Shown here piece after piece: positions 1 to 9,307 of a stretch of DNA of 64,000 bases. A program made the translations under genes and the position numbers. The notes beneath the pieces were generated by a model. It did not search any database. It was not told the origin of the DNA and saw only the letters and a list, made by a program, of their open reading frames with translations. The stretch comes from Streptomyces sp. 11x1 (lineage in GTDB: Bacteria; Actinomycetota; Actinomycetes; Streptomycetales; Streptomycetaceae), in contig NZ_CP122458.1 in the NCBI RefSeq assembly GCF_032598905.1, positions 7,837,001 to 7,901,000 on the forward strand, given 5' to 3'. How positions within the stretch are numbered: position 1 is the stretch's first letter; every line of letters starts with the position of its first letter.

Positions 1-2
1 CG

Positions 3-2318
3 AACGTCCCGGAGGCCGTCCTGACCGCCCTCGGTGCCCGCGAGACCGTCCTGAGGGGCGCCGGCGCCGAGGAGATGCGCGTCGCGGCGGACCGCCAGGA
101 CGACCCCCTGGTCCGCCTCACCGAGCACTGCGCCGGCCGTCGCATGCTGCTGATCCTCGACAACTGCGAACACGTCGTGGACGCCGCCGCCCACCTCGTC
201 GACCAGCTCCTCCGACGGTGTCCGGGGCTGACCGTCCTGGCCACCAGCCGTGAACCCCTCGGCGTACCGGGGGAGTTGCTGCGCCCGGTGGAACCGCTGA
301 CGCAGCCCCACGCGCTGCGCCTGCTCGCCGACCGGGGAGCGGCCGCCCGGCCCGGCTTCACCGTCGACGCCGACCCGGAGGCCGCCGCCGAGATCTGCCG
401 GCGCCTCGACGGCCTGCCGCTCGCGATCGAGCTGGCGGCGGCCCGGCTGCGGATGCTGACGCCCCGCCAGATCGCCGACCGTCTCGACGACCGCTTCCGG
501 CTGCTCACTTCCGGCAGCCGTACCGTGCTACCCCGGCAGCAGACCCTGCGCGCGGTCGTCGACTGGTCCTGGGAGCTCCTCGACGAGGACGAACGGGACG
601 TCCTGCGGCGGCTGTCGGTGTTCGCCGGCGGCTGCGACCTGGCCGCCGCCGAGGCCGTCTGCGGTCCCGCCGCACTGGAGGCACTCGGCTCCCTCGTGGA
701 CAAGTCGCTTGTCGTGGCCGCCCCTTCTGCCGCCACCGACGGCTCCGGGAGCTCCGGCGGCTCCGGCGGCGAGATGCGTTACCGCCTCCTGGAGACCGTC
801 GTCGAGTACGCCGGTGAACGGCTCGACGAGACGGGCACCCGCCCAGCCGCCGAGCGCGCGCACCTCACGTACTACCGCGAACTCGCCCGCGTCACCGACC
901 CGTTGCTGCGCGGCTCCGGCCAGCGGGGCGCGATCGAGCTGCTGGAGCTGGAGTACGAGAACATCCGTACCGCGCTCAGGCGCGCCGTCGCCGAGCGGGA
1001 CGAGCAGGAGGCACTCTGTCTGACCCTCTCGCTGTGCTGGTACTGGCAGATACGCGACCTGCGACTGGAGGCCCGCCACTGGTCCACCGAGGTCAGGGCA
1101 CTCGGCCCGAACCCCTTCACCGCGCCCGCACGCCACGTCCCCGACCTGCTCGAACGCTGCACCGACAACCCGCCGCCCATGTGTCCCGAACTGCTCGAAG
1201 AGGCCCGGCGCGGAGTGCATCTCGTCCATATGGCCTGTATGGACATGGAGTTGACCGCCTGGGAGACCCCGCAGGCCAAGGAGAGACTGCGCGTCATCGG
1301 TGAGACCTACCGCCCCGGTCAGCCGCAGACCTGCCGCTACCCGGGCTACCTGTGGTTCTACGCCGTACTGCTGTCCGGTGACATGGACCGCACCCGCGAG
1401 CTCAGCGACGCGACCGTCCGCGGCTGCCGGGAGTTCGGCTACACCTGGGAATTGGGCCAGGCCTTGCAGACGCGGGCCGGCATCCTCGCCAACCGGACCG
1501 ACTGGGTCGGCGACGCCACGCACGACGCCGACGAAGCCCTGGAGATCTTCGAGCGGGTCCAGGACGCGTGGGGCGCCGCGGAAGCGCTCTCGGCGCGTGG
1601 CGAGGCCCGGGAGCGCAAGGGCGACTACGCGGGTGCCGCAGCGGACTTCGAGCGGGCCATCGAGTACGCGGAACGGCTCGGCGTCCGTGCCCAGCAGGGC
1701 GTCCTCGGCGCACGGCTCGGCGGACTGCTCCTGGAGTGCGGTGACACCGAGCGGGGCGAGCGCATGCTGCGTGACGTGCTGGCCGACGGGCAGGACACCG
1801 CCGACGAAGCCGCCGCAGCGGCCCGTCTCTTCCTGGTGATCCAACTTGCCCGCACAGGACGCACGAGCGAGGCGCGGGAGGAGATGCGACGGTTGCGCGA
1901 GTCCTTCGCCGCCATCAACTTCGTGGTGTTCTCCGGGTTCGTGCTCGGCGTCGAGGCATGGCTGGAGACGCTGGACGGACGCCACGCCGCGTCCCTGGAC
2001 CTGATGCGTCAGGCGATGGAGCAGATCGGCGACCCGATGAGCCGGATGATCGCGCCGCACCTGCCCGCCCAGCATCTCGTCGTCGCCGCCCTCGCTTTCG
2101 TGGGCCTGGACGGTGGTGTCCGCGCCCGTGACGCGGCGCGGCTCCTGGGCGCCGCCGACGCGCTGCAGCCGACCGGCCGCGAACCCAGCCCGACGGAGGC
2201 CGAGAACCGCGCCCTGGCCGAGTCCGGTGTCCGGGCGGTCCTCGACGACCTGGCGTACGAGACGGCGTACACCGAGGGCGGCGCCCTCACGCTGGAGGAG
2301 GCCGCCGCCCTGATCTGA
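3..2318 (+). CDS. AfsR/SARP-type STAND regulator, C-terminal part (5' truncated by window)
   Basis: The reading frame is open to the left window edge, so the start and any N-terminal DNA-binding/BTAD domain lie outside. The visible part begins inside the nucleotide-binding region, with a Walker B-like LLILDNCEHV and then the ATSREPL sensor segment. The GLPLAIELAAARLRML motif typical of AfsR-like and LuxR-LAL STAND ATPases follows, then a winged-helix module (LRRLSVFAGG) and a C-terminal TPR-like helical region of about 400 residues. A Gly/Ser linker (SGSSGGSGG) precedes the helical part. This family couples nucleotide binding to transcription activation of secondary metabolism or stress genes in Streptomyces. 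It converges on the ABC exporter genes just downstream. The target is unknown and the exact subfamily cannot be fixed without the N terminus. Confidence 0.85.
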   Translation, partial: NVPEAVLTALGARETVLRGAGAEEMRVAADRQDDPLVRLTEHCAGRRMLLILDNCEHVVDAAAHLVDQLLRRCPGLTVLATSREPLGVPGELLRPVEPLTQPHALRLLADRGAAARPGFTVDADPEAAAEICRRLDGLPLAIELAAARLRMLTPRQIADRLDDRFRLLTSGSRTVLPRQQTLRAVVDWSWELLDEDERDVLRRLSVFAGGCDLAAAEAVCGPAALEALGSLVDKSLVVAAPSAATDGSGSSGGSGGEMRYRLLETVVEYAGERLDETGTRPAAERAHLTYYRELARVTDPLLRGSGQRGAIELLELEYENIRTALRRAVAERDEQEALCLTLSLCWYWQIRDLRLEARHWSTEVRALGPNPFTAPARHVPDLLERCTDNPPPMCPELLEEARRGVHLVHMACMDMELTAWETPQAKERLRVIGETYRPGQPQTCRYPGYLWFYAVLLSGDMDRTRELSDATVRGCREFGYTWELGQALQTRAGILANRTDWVGDATHDADEALEIFERVQDAWGAAEALSARGEARERKGDYAGAAADFERAIEYAERLGVRAQQGVLGARLGGLLLECGDTERGERMLRDVLADGQDTADEAAAAARLFLVIQLARTGRTSEAREEMRRLRESFAAINFVVFSGFVLGVEAWLETLDGRHAASLDLMRQAMEQIGDPMSRMIAPHLPAQHLVVAALAFVGLDGGVRARDAARLLGAADALQPTGREPSPTEAENRALAESGVRAVLDDLAYETAYTEGGALTLEEAAALI

Positions 2319-2340
2319 GCCTCGCCTCGCGTGACGTTCG

Positions 2341-3171
2341 TCAGCTCTTCGTACGGAACTTGTGGATCGCGATCGGCGCCATCACCAGCGTCAGTACCGC
2401 GGACCAGGCCAGCGTCACCCACAGGCCGTGGGCGACGGGGCCGCCCACCATCAGGCCGCGCGCCGCGTCCGCGAGGGCGGACAGCGGGTTGTAGTCGGTG
2501 AAGGCCCGCAGCCAGCCGGGCATCGTCTGCGTGGGCGCGAAGATCGACGAGCCGAACTGCAGGGGCATCAGCACCATCATGCCCATCCCTTGCACGGACT
2601 GGGCGTTCTTGAGGGTCACGCCCAGCACGAGGAAGATCCACATCACGGAGGAGCCGAAGACGACGGCCAGACCGACGGCGGTCAGCAGCCCGGCCCAGTC
2701 GGCCACGCGGAAGCCCACGAGGGTCGCGACGGCCATCAGGATCGCCGTGGCGACGAGCATCCGCATCAGCTCGACGCCGATCTTCGCGAGGAGGACGGAG
2801 GAACGGCCGATCGGCAGGGACCGGAAACGGTCCATGATCCCTCTCTGGAAGTCCTCGTTGAAACCGGTACCGACCCCCATGGCGATGTTCATGCCCAGCA
2901 TCGCCATCAGACCGGGCACCACGTACTGCACATACGCGTCCTGGCCGCCGCCAAGGGACTGGCCGATGGACCCGCCGAAGACGTACACGAACAGCAGTGT
3001 GAGGATGATCGGCAGGAGCACCGCGTCGAACATCGATTCGGGGTCCTGCCGGATCCACAGCAGATTGCGCCGGACGAGCGCGCCGGTGTGCCGGGCGTGC
3101 GCCCGCGGTCCGATTCGGCCGTCGGTCTCGACGATCTCACCGGTCGTGGGGACGGTGGTGGCGGCGCTCAT
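2341..3171 (-). CDS. ABC-2 type transporter permease (DrrB-like)
   Basis: This 276-residue membrane protein has a cytoplasmic N-terminal segment and about six hydrophobic helices (for example MFDAVLLPIILTLLFVYVF and LMAMLGMNIAMGV). It also carries the EDFQRGIMDRFRSLP amphipathic segment characteristic of DrrB/ABC-2 permeases. Its ATG overlaps the TGA of the ATPase gene by 4 bp (ATGA), so the two are translationally coupled and should form one exporter. DrrAB-type pairs export hydrophobic compounds such as antibiotics. The substrate here is unknown. Confidence 0.9.
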   Translation of the reverse strand: MSAATTVPTTGEIVETDGRIGPRAHARHTGALVRRNLLWIRQDPESMFDAVLLPIILTLLFVYVFGGSIGQSLGGGQDAYVQYVVPGLMAMLGMNIAMGVGTGFNEDFQRGIMDRFRSLPIGRSSVLLAKIGVELMRMLVATAILMAVATLVGFRVADWAGLLTAVGLAVVFGSSVMWIFLVLGVTLKNAQSVQGMGMMVLMPLQFGSSIFAPTQTMPGWLRAFTDYNPLSALADAARGLMVGGPVAHGLWVTLAWSAVLTLVMAPIAIHKFRTKS

Positions 3172-4193
3172 ACGGCGACTCCTTCATGGGCGGGGGACGT
3201 GGCGGCGTCCTGGAGCGCACTGGCACTGTGACCGGTGAGCGACAGGAACACCTCGTCCAGGCTGGGCAGTTCGGTGCTGATCGAGGCGATGGTGACGCCG
3301 CGCGCGGTGATCACGCCGACGACGGCGGTCAGCTGCTCGTCGCTGAGGATCGGCACGTGGAGGGTGCCGGTCTCGGTGTCCACGGTGGTGGTGGCGAGCC
3401 CGGTGATCCCCAGGCCGTCCAGCTCCTCGGCCAGCGGACGCAGGTGCACCGGGTCGGCCGTCCGGACCCGGAGCGTACGCCCGCCGACCTGCGCCTTCAG
3501 CTCCTCGATCCGGCCGCCCGCGATCACCTTGCCCCGGTCGATCACGGTCAGCTCGGAGGCCAGCTGCTCGGCCTCCTCCATGTACTGGGTGGTCAGCAGC
3601 ACGGTCACACCGTCACCGACCATCCGCTTCACCTCGGCCCACACCTCGTTGCGGGTGTGCGGGTCCAGACCGGTCGTCGGCTCGTCCAGGTACAGCACGG
3701 CCGGGCTGCCGATCATGGACGCGGCCAGGTCGAGCCGCCGTCGCATACCGCCGGAGTACGTCCCCGCCGGGCGTCCGGCGGCCTCGGTCAGCGAGAACCG
3801 CTCCAGCAGACCGGTCGCGCGGCTCTTGGCCTCCTTGCGGGGCAGGTCGAGCAGGCGGCCGATCATGTACAGGTTCTCGAAGCCGGACAGCTTCTCGTCC
3901 ACGGAGGCGTACTGGCCGGTCAGGCCGATCACCCGACGCAGCTGGCGCGGCTGCCGTACGACGTCGTACCCGGCCACGGTCGCCTGTCCCGCGTCCGGCG
4001 TGATCAGCGTGGACAGGCACCGTACGAGCGTGGTCTTGCCCGCCCCGTTCGGGCCGAGCACGCCCATCACCGTGCCCTCCCGCACATCCAGGTCGACACC
4101 GTCCAGCGCCCTGGTCTCCCCGTAGTGCTTGACCAGCCCCCGCACGGCGACAGCGCCCTTCGCGCCGCTGGCGTTCTTGTCGATTCGTGTCAT
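3168..4193 (-). CDS. ABC transporter ATP-binding protein (DrrA-like)
   Basis: A 341-residue ATPase starting at the ATG encoding MTRIDKN; the open frame further upstream reads through a dispersed repeat and is not coding. Motifs in order are Walker A GPNGAGKTT, the Q-loop region (GLTGQYASVDEKLSG), signature YSGGMRRRLDLA, Walker B VLYLDEPTTGLD, and H-loop-region TTQYMEEAEQLA where Q replaces the usual H, as in many DrrA homologues. The C-terminal extension of about 90 residues is typical of the DrrA/CcmA drug-export family. It is the first gene of a two-gene operon with the permease. It energises export of an unknown compound. Confidence 0.92.
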   Translation of the reverse strand: MTRIDKNASGAKGAVAVRGLVKHYGETRALDGVDLDVREGTVMGVLGPNGAGKTTLVRCLSTLITPDAGQATVAGYDVVRQPRQLRRVIGLTGQYASVDEKLSGFENLYMIGRLLDLPRKEAKSRATGLLERFSLTEAAGRPAGTYSGGMRRRLDLAASMIGSPAVLYLDEPTTGLDPHTRNEVWAEVKRMVGDGVTVLLTTQYMEEAEQLASELTVIDRGKVIAGGRIEELKAQVGGRTLRVRTADPVHLRPLAEELDGLGITGLATTTVDTETGTLHVPILSDEQLTAVVGVITARGVTIASISTELPSLDEVFLSLTGHSASALQDAATSPAHEGVAV

Positions 4194-4268
4194 GAGGACG
4201 ACGGTCCCAGCCCTCACCGACAAACCACCGACAGGTCGCCGACATGGGGGATGGGGGCGAGGGGTGCG

Positions 4269-4423
4269 TTGTCGGGTGCGGCTCCGGTGGGGCTTCTCGC
4301 GCAGTTCCCCGCGCCCCTGAAAGCCCAGGCCCTGCGGGCCTGGGAAAAGCACGGGGCGCAGCCCCTGCTTTTCAGGGGCGCGGGGAACTGCGCGAACGGC
4401 CCCCACTCACCCGCACCCGACAA
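4269..4423. repeat. Dispersed long inverted repeat, copy 1
   Basis: A long imperfect inverted repeat fills the space between the ABC operon and panB. Its arms contain the 20-mer GCGCAGTTCCCCGCGCCCCT (4299-4318) and its reverse complement (4374-4393). The outer arms run into TTGTCGGGTGCGG / CCGCACCCGACAA, and the centre holds a second hairpin (GCCCAGGCCC ... GGCCTGGG). The same 20-mer recurs at 41.97/42.05 kb and at 48.08 kb. The rest of the gap (4194-4539) shows no gene. Confidence 0.85.
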
Positions 4424-4539
4424 GGAACCCGCACCCTCACCCCACTGGGCGCCCCGGCCCAAAACAGAGCCGCGGCCCGCCGACGGGGGAAGATCGGCGG
4501 GCCGCAGTCGTACCGCTATGGCTCAGTGAAGTCTCCGGC

Positions 4540-5406
4540 CTAGTGGACGGAGTGCTCCTCCAGCGGGAACGTCCCACCCACGACGTCCTCCGCGAACGCC
4601 TTCGCCGCGTCGCCCATGACCGTCCGGAGGTCCGCGTACTTCTTGACGAACTTCGGCACCCGTCCACCCGTCAGCCCGAGCATGTCGGTCCACACGAGCA
4701 CCTGCGCGTCGGTCTCGGCACCCGCGCCGATGCCCACCGTCGGGATGTGGAGCACCCGAGTGACCTCCGCCGCCAGCTCCGCCGGGACCAGCTCCAGGAC
4801 GACCGCGAACGCGCCCGCGTCCTGGACGGCCTTGGCGTCGCGCAGCAACTGCTGCGCGGCCTCCTCGCCGCGCCCCTGCACGCGGTAGCCCATCGCGTTG
4901 ACGGACTGCGGCGTGAGGCCGATGTGGGCCATCACGGGGATGCCCGACTCGACCAGCAGCTCGATCTGGCGGTGCGAGCGCTCGCCGCCCTCCAGCTTGA
5001 CCGCGCCGACGCCGGCCTCCTTGACCAGTCGGGTCGCCGAGCGCAGCGCCTGCACCGGGCCCTCCTGGTAGGAGCCGAAGGGCAGGTCGCCCACGATCAG
5101 GGCGCGGCTGGTGCCCCGTACGACGGCCGCGGACAGCATGGTCATCTCGTCGAGGGTGACGGGCACGGTCGACTCGTACCCCAGGTGGCAGTTGCCCGCC
5201 GAGTCGCCGACGAGCATCACGGGGATGCCGGCCTCGTCGAAGACGGACGCGGTCATCGCGTCGTAGGCGGTGAGCATGGGCCACTTCTCGCCGCGCTCCT
5301 TGGCGAGGGCGATGTCCCGGACGGTGATACGGCGTGTGCCCTTGCCTCCGTACAGCGCCTTGCTGCCGTCGGAGGGCTTCGTCTGGGCAGCCGAAAGCTG
5401 CGTCAT
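4540..5406 (-). CDS. panB: 3-methyl-2-oxobutanoate hydroxymethyltransferase
   Basis: A 288-residue cytosolic enzyme of pantothenate/CoA synthesis. It transfers a hydroxymethyl group from 5,10-methylene-THF to alpha-ketoisovalerate, giving ketopantoate. The family signature is clear: the N-terminal MLTAYDAMTASVFDEAGI and GDSAGN segment with metal-binding aspartates, the GDLPFGSY loop, VKLEGG, MAHIGLTPQ and the C-terminal IPTVGIGAG. The N terminus has about 25 extra residues before the TIM barrel, as in other Streptomyces PanB proteins. It is monocistronic, with a dispersed repeat downstream and a 205-bp gap upstream toward the divergent MFS gene. No panC is visible here. Confidence 0.96.
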   Translation of the reverse strand: MTQLSAAQTKPSDGSKALYGGKGTRRITVRDIALAKERGEKWPMLTAYDAMTASVFDEAGIPVMLVGDSAGNCHLGYESTVPVTLDEMTMLSAAVVRGTSRALIVGDLPFGSYQEGPVQALRSATRLVKEAGVGAVKLEGGERSHRQIELLVESGIPVMAHIGLTPQSVNAMGYRVQGRGEEAAQQLLRDAKAVQDAGAFAVVLELVPAELAAEVTRVLHIPTVGIGAGAETDAQVLVWTDMLGLTGGRVPKFVKKYADLRTVMGDAAKAFAEDVVGGTFPLEEHSVH

Positions 5407-5563
5407 CGCTCCAGCTCCTTCATGTCATCTCGAGGCACCCTGACGGCGTCCCCGGACCACATCCATGGTGGCACCTAGGACGGGGGAGGGCTAGGGCGGG
5501 TACATGTGACCGTTCAGGCACAGGTGCGGCCGCATGGCGGCACGCGGGAGCCGGGTACAAGAT

Positions 5564-5611
5564 TTTCGATACGAGACGGTCCCGTATCGAAATAGGTCTA
5601 GAGTCGACGAC
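5564..5611 (+). promoter_or_regulatory. Operator-like inverted repeat and leaderless promoter of the MFS gene
   Basis: TTTCGATACG (5564-5573) and CGTATCGAAA (5583-5592) form a perfect 10-bp inverted repeat with a 9-bp spacer, a typical TetR operator layout. A good -10 element TAGAGT lies at 5599-5604, only 7 bp before the ATG at 5612. No Shine-Dalgarno precedes that ATG, so the transcript is probably leaderless. The repeat overlaps the expected -35 region, so binding there would repress. The TetR gene at 7291 is the obvious candidate regulator. Confidence 0.6.
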
Positions 5612-7189
5612 ATGACTACCGCAGTCCCTGACTCCCGCATACCGGCGGCCGTGCACCGGCGCCGCTGGGTGATCCTCGGTGTACTGATGCTGAGCCTGCT
5701 GATCGTGGTGCTCGACAACTCGATCCTCAACGTCGCCATCAAGACGATCTCCACCCCGGCTCCCACCGGGCTGGGCGCCACCCAGAGCGAGCTGGAGTGG
5801 GCGATCAACGCCTACACGCTGGTCTTCGCGGGGCTGCTGTTCTCCGCCGGTCTCCTCGGCGACCGCCTCGGCCGCAAGAAGGTGCTGCTCGGCGGACTCG
5901 TCGTCTTCGGCGTCGGCTCGGCGCTGGCCGCCCTGTCGGGCTCCCCTGGCGAGCTGATCGCCTTCCGCGCGGTGATGGGCCTCGGCGCCGCCTTCGTGAT
6001 GCCCGCCACCCTCGCCGTCCTGATGAACGTCTTCGAGCGCGACGAGCAGCCGAAGGCCATCGGCATCTGGGCGGGCGGCGTGGGCCTCGCCATCGCCATC
6101 GGCCCGATCACCGGTGGCCTCCTGCTGGACCACTTCTGGTGGGGCTCGGTCTTCCTGATCAACGTGCCGATCGTCGTCCTCGCCCTCGGCCTGATGCTCT
6201 GGCTGGTCCCCGACTCGCGCGACCCGGACCCCGGCCGGATCGACCCGATCGGCGTCCTGCTCTCCGTCGTCGGTCTCGTCCTGCTGGTCTACGGCATCAT
6301 CCGCGGCGGTCAGCTCGCCGACTTCACCGACGTCACGGTCCTCGCGACCAGCGCGGCCGGCCTCGCGGTCCTCGCCGCCTTCGTCGTCTACGAGAAGCGC
6401 AGCGACCACCCGTCCATCGACATGTCGTTCTTCAGGAACAAGGTCTTCTCGACCGCCATCGGCGTCATCGGCGTGGTCTTCTTCGCGCTGATGGGCGTGA
6501 CCTTCTTCTCCGTCTTCTACACCCAGACCGTACGCGGCTACTCCCCGCTCCAGACCGGTCTGCTGATGCTCCCGCTGGCCGTCGCGCAGCTCGTCTTCGC
6601 GCCCCGCGCACGCCTCGCCGTCGACCGGTTCGGCAACAGCGCGGTGTGCACGGCGGGCATGACGCTGATCGCCGCGATGCTGGCCGCGTTCGCCGTGCTG
6701 GACGCGGACACCCCGATCTGGATCCTCGAAGTGGTCTTCTTCCTCATGGGCGTCGGCATGGCCCATGTGATGACCCCGCTCAGCGTCGTCATCATGCAGG
6801 CCCTGCCACGCGAGAAGGCCGGCTCCGCGTCCGCGCTCAGCAACACCTTCCGCCAGGTCGGCGGCGCGCTCGGCATCGCCGTCCTCGGCTCGGTGCTCTC
6901 CACCGCCTACCGCGGCGGCATCGAGGACGAACTGCCCGCCGGCGCCCCGCACGCCGCCGCCGAGTCCATCGAGGCCACCCTCGCTCTCGCCGCCCGGCTC
7001 GGAGAACGGGGCGAGGCCCTGGTCACCCCGGCCCACGACGCGTTCCTGCACGCCATGCACGTGACCGCCCTGTGCGGGGCCGGAGTCGCCCTGCTCGGCG
7101 CGGTGGCCATGGCGGTGTTCCTGCCGGGACGGCCGCGAGGCGGCCAAGAGGGCAAGGAGGAGACGGAGTTGGTGGCCGCCGACCACTGA
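5612..7189 (+). CDS. MFS drug efflux transporter, DHA2 (14-TM) family
   Basis: A 525-residue proton-coupled exporter with about 14 hydrophobic segments. Motif C-like LDNSILNVA lies in TM1, motif [14 protein letters not shown] in loop 2-3, and motif B-like [19 protein letters not shown] follows. The ATG encoding MTTAVPD was chosen because the upstream in-frame extension runs through the operator, and because a -10 box sits just ahead, consistent with a leaderless message. The downstream gene is a TetR regulator reading the same way 101 bp on, the usual regulator/pump arrangement. Substrates are probably hydrophobic drugs or endogenous metabolites and cannot be named. Confidence 0.92.
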   Translation: MTTAVPDSRIPAAVHRRRWVILGVLMLSLLIVVLDNSILNVAIKTISTPAPTGLGATQSELEWAINAYTLVFAGLLFSAGLLGDRLGRKKVLLGGLVVFGVGSALAALSGSPGELIAFRAVMGLGAAFVMPATLAVLMNVFERDEQPKAIGIWAGGVGLAIAIGPITGGLLLDHFWWGSVFLINVPIVVLALGLMLWLVPDSRDPDPGRIDPIGVLLSVVGLVLLVYGIIRGGQLADFTDVTVLATSAAGLAVLAAFVVYEKRSDHPSIDMSFFRNKVFSTAIGVIGVVFFALMGVTFFSVFYTQTVRGYSPLQTGLLMLPLAVAQLVFAPRARLAVDRFGNSAVCTAGMTLIAAMLAAFAVLDADTPIWILEVVFFLMGVGMAHVMTPLSVVIMQALPREKAGSASALSNTFRQVGGALGIAVLGSVLSTAYRGGIEDELPAGAPHAAAESIEATLALAARLGERGEALVTPAHDAFLHAMHVTALCGAGVALLGAVAMAVFLPGRPRGGQEGKEETELVAADH

Positions 7190-7290
7190 CGGACAATCGG
7201 ACCGGCGCGCGACCGGGTCGAACCGGCGCGCGAGTGAGCCACATCGGCCCACGAGCGGACCGAACCAGCACACGAGAGACGGAGTCGACC

Positions 7291-7926
7291 TTGAGCCTCG
7301 CCGAGAGCCACGCCGACGAGGGGCGGGTCCGGGACGGGAGCCCCGTACGCGGACGGCCCCGCAGCGAGGCCGTGGAGCGGTCCATCGTCGAGGGCGTGAT
7401 GAAGCTCCTCGAAGAGGGCGTGCCGCTCGCCGAGTTGTCGATCGAGCGGGTGGCCCGCACCGCCGGCGTGGGCAAGGCGACCATCTACCGCCGCTGGAGC
7501 GGCAAGGAGGCCCTCTTCGTCGACGTACTGCGCGCCGCCGAACCCCCGGACCCGGTGTTGCCCGGCACCTCGATGCGCGACGACCTGGTCGTCTTCCTGG
7601 ATGCGGCACGCAGGCGAGGCCTGCTCAACCGGCCCTCGGCGATCCTGCACAACGTCATCGCCCAGATGAAGAGCAGCCCCAAGATCTGGGACGCCTACCA
7701 CGCGGACGTCGTCGCCCCCCGCCGCCAGGCCCTCGCCGACGTCCTGCGCCGGGGCCGGGACAACGGCGAACTCCGCCCCGACGTCGACATCGACCTCGTC
7801 GGCGACCTCGTCTTCGGCCCCATGCTGGTCCGCACCGTCATGCGCCCGGACGCCCCGCTCCCCGAGAGCCTTGCGGAGGACATCGTCGACACGGTGCTCG
7901 AAGGGCTGCGTCCGGCTGCGAAGTGA
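7291..7926 (+). CDS. TetR/AcrR family transcriptional regulator
   Basis: A 211-residue regulator with an N-terminal TetR helix-turn-helix (ELSIERVARTAGVGKATIYRRWSGKEALF) at about residues 50-78 and an all-helical ligand-binding C-terminal domain. The start is TTG at 7291, preceded by GGAG (7281-7284) at a 6-nt spacing. Further in-frame upstream sequence includes a GTG at 7234 but no comparable ribosome binding site. It probably represses the MFS gene just upstream through the inverted repeat at 5564-5592. The ligand is unknown. Confidence 0.9.
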   Translation: MSLAESHADEGRVRDGSPVRGRPRSEAVERSIVEGVMKLLEEGVPLAELSIERVARTAGVGKATIYRRWSGKEALFVDVLRAAEPPDPVLPGTSMRDDLVVFLDAARRRGLLNRPSAILHNVIAQMKSSPKIWDAYHADVVAPRRQALADVLRRGRDNGELRPDVDIDLVGDLVFGPMLVRTVMRPDAPLPESLAEDIVDTVLEGLRPAAK

Positions 7927-8113
7927 GTCACATCGATGTGCGCGTTTCGTTACAGACGTCGGGCCCTGTCCACCGGTTCGGAACTCCGAACAGCGGGTTG
8001 TGCGTCCTTGTGCCCGTACGGCCGCCCGGTGACGGCGGGAGCGAAGGTAATCATCCCCTAGGGTCTTCAGAGCGCGGGGGGTAGAAGTGCACGGCAGGCA
8101 GTGAGGCGACGGT

Positions 8114-9163
8114 ATGGCGCAGGCGTACATGACGGAGACGGGCGGCGGCGGCACGGGTCAGGGCCGCGAACAATCCCGGTTCCGGCGCCTGTTCGGCCGC
8201 CTCTTCGGCGAGTGGAGAGGAGACCGGCGGATCTGGCGGCGCGGCATCGTCCTCGCGGTCCTCGCTGTTCTCGTCGCCCTGGTGATGGTGTTGCACGCCC
8301 AGGTCCCCAACACCGTGGGCAACCTGGGGAGTCTGACCGAGACGTTCCTGCCCTGGTTCGGTCTCGCGATCCCGCTGCTGCTGATCCTCGCCCTGGTCCG
8401 CAAATCGGCCACCGCGCTCGTCGCGCTCCTGGTGCCCACGGTCGTCTGGCTGAACACCTTCGGCGGACTGGTCACCAGCAAGACCGGCACCGGCGGTGAC
8501 CTCGCCGTCGTCACCCACAACGTCAACGCGGACAACGCCGACCCGTCCGGCACGGCCGGCGAGGTGGCCGCCTCCGGCGCGGACGTGGTGGCGCTGGAGG
8601 AACTCACCGAGAACGCGGTGCCGGTGTACGAGAAGGCGCTCGCGGCGACGTACCCCTACCACGAGGTCGTCGGCACGGTCGGCCTGTGGAGCAAGTACCG
8701 GATGAGCGACACCAAGCCCGTCGACATCAAGCTCGGTTGGGAGCGCGCGATGCGCTCGACGGTTGCGGCACCGGACGGGCCGGTCGCCGTCTACGTCGCC
8801 CATCTCCCCTCGGTGCGGGTGAAGCTGGAGGCCGGGTTCACCGCCCGCCAGCGCGACAAGAGCGCCAACGCCCTCGGCGAGGCCATCGCCGACGAGCCGA
8901 TCCAGCAGGTCGTCCTCCTCGGCGACCTCAACGGCACCATGAACGACCGCGCCCTGAACGCCGTCACCGCCCAGATGCGCTCCACCCAGGGCGCCGCGGG
9001 CAACGGCTTCGGCTTCAGCTGGCCGGCGTCGTTCCCGATGGCCCGTATCGACCAGATCATGGTCCGGGGCATGGAGCCGAAGGCGTCCTGGACCCTGCCG
9101 GAGACCGGCAGCGACCATCTGCCGGTGGCGGCACGGGTGACGATCGACACGCCCGGAGACTGA
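8114..9163 (+). CDS. Membrane-anchored endonuclease/exonuclease/phosphatase (EEP) family protein
   Basis: This 349-residue protein has a cytoplasmic N-terminus and then three hydrophobic segments (about residues 45-120: GIVLAVLAVLVALVMV, FLPWFGLAIPLLLILAL, ATALVALLVPTVVWLN). An extracytoplasmic EEP fold follows, with VTHNVNADN, VVALEEL (metal-binding Glu), LGDLNGT (Asp-x-Asn) and the C-terminal SDHLPVAA (Asp-His pair). These catalytic landmarks match DNase I-like phosphodiesterases. The layout matches widespread actinobacterial membrane EEP proteins whose substrate is unknown. It is a single gene with a 187-bp upstream gap; GAGG at 8104-8107 could serve as ribosome binding site. Confidence 0.85.
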   Translation: MAQAYMTETGGGGTGQGREQSRFRRLFGRLFGEWRGDRRIWRRGIVLAVLAVLVALVMVLHAQVPNTVGNLGSLTETFLPWFGLAIPLLLILALVRKSATALVALLVPTVVWLNTFGGLVTSKTGTGGDLAVVTHNVNADNADPSGTAGEVAASGADVVALEELTENAVPVYEKALAATYPYHEVVGTVGLWSKYRMSDTKPVDIKLGWERAMRSTVAAPDGPVAVYVAHLPSVRVKLEAGFTARQRDKSANALGEAIADEPIQQVVLLGDLNGTMNDRALNAVTAQMRSTQGAAGNGFGFSWPASFPMARIDQIMVRGMEPKASWTLPETGSDHLPVAARVTIDTPGD

Positions 9164-9307
9164 CGGCGCAGGTGGGGCGAGCGGGCGGGACAGGGGAATA
9201 CACGTCTGGCTGGAGTTTGTTCCGTCAGTGAACATACGATGGAACGGAACCGATTCCTTCCTTTCCTTCCCCTTGTCCTACCGCACCCTTCGAAAGGTCT
9301 CTCCGCC

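Noticed and set aside
5420..7609. 729-codon minus-strand frame opposite the DHA2 MFS gene
   Set aside because: His/Asp/Arg-rich peptide without domains, the usual mirror of hydrophobic GC-rich codons; the plus strand has a clear transporter and TetR gene.
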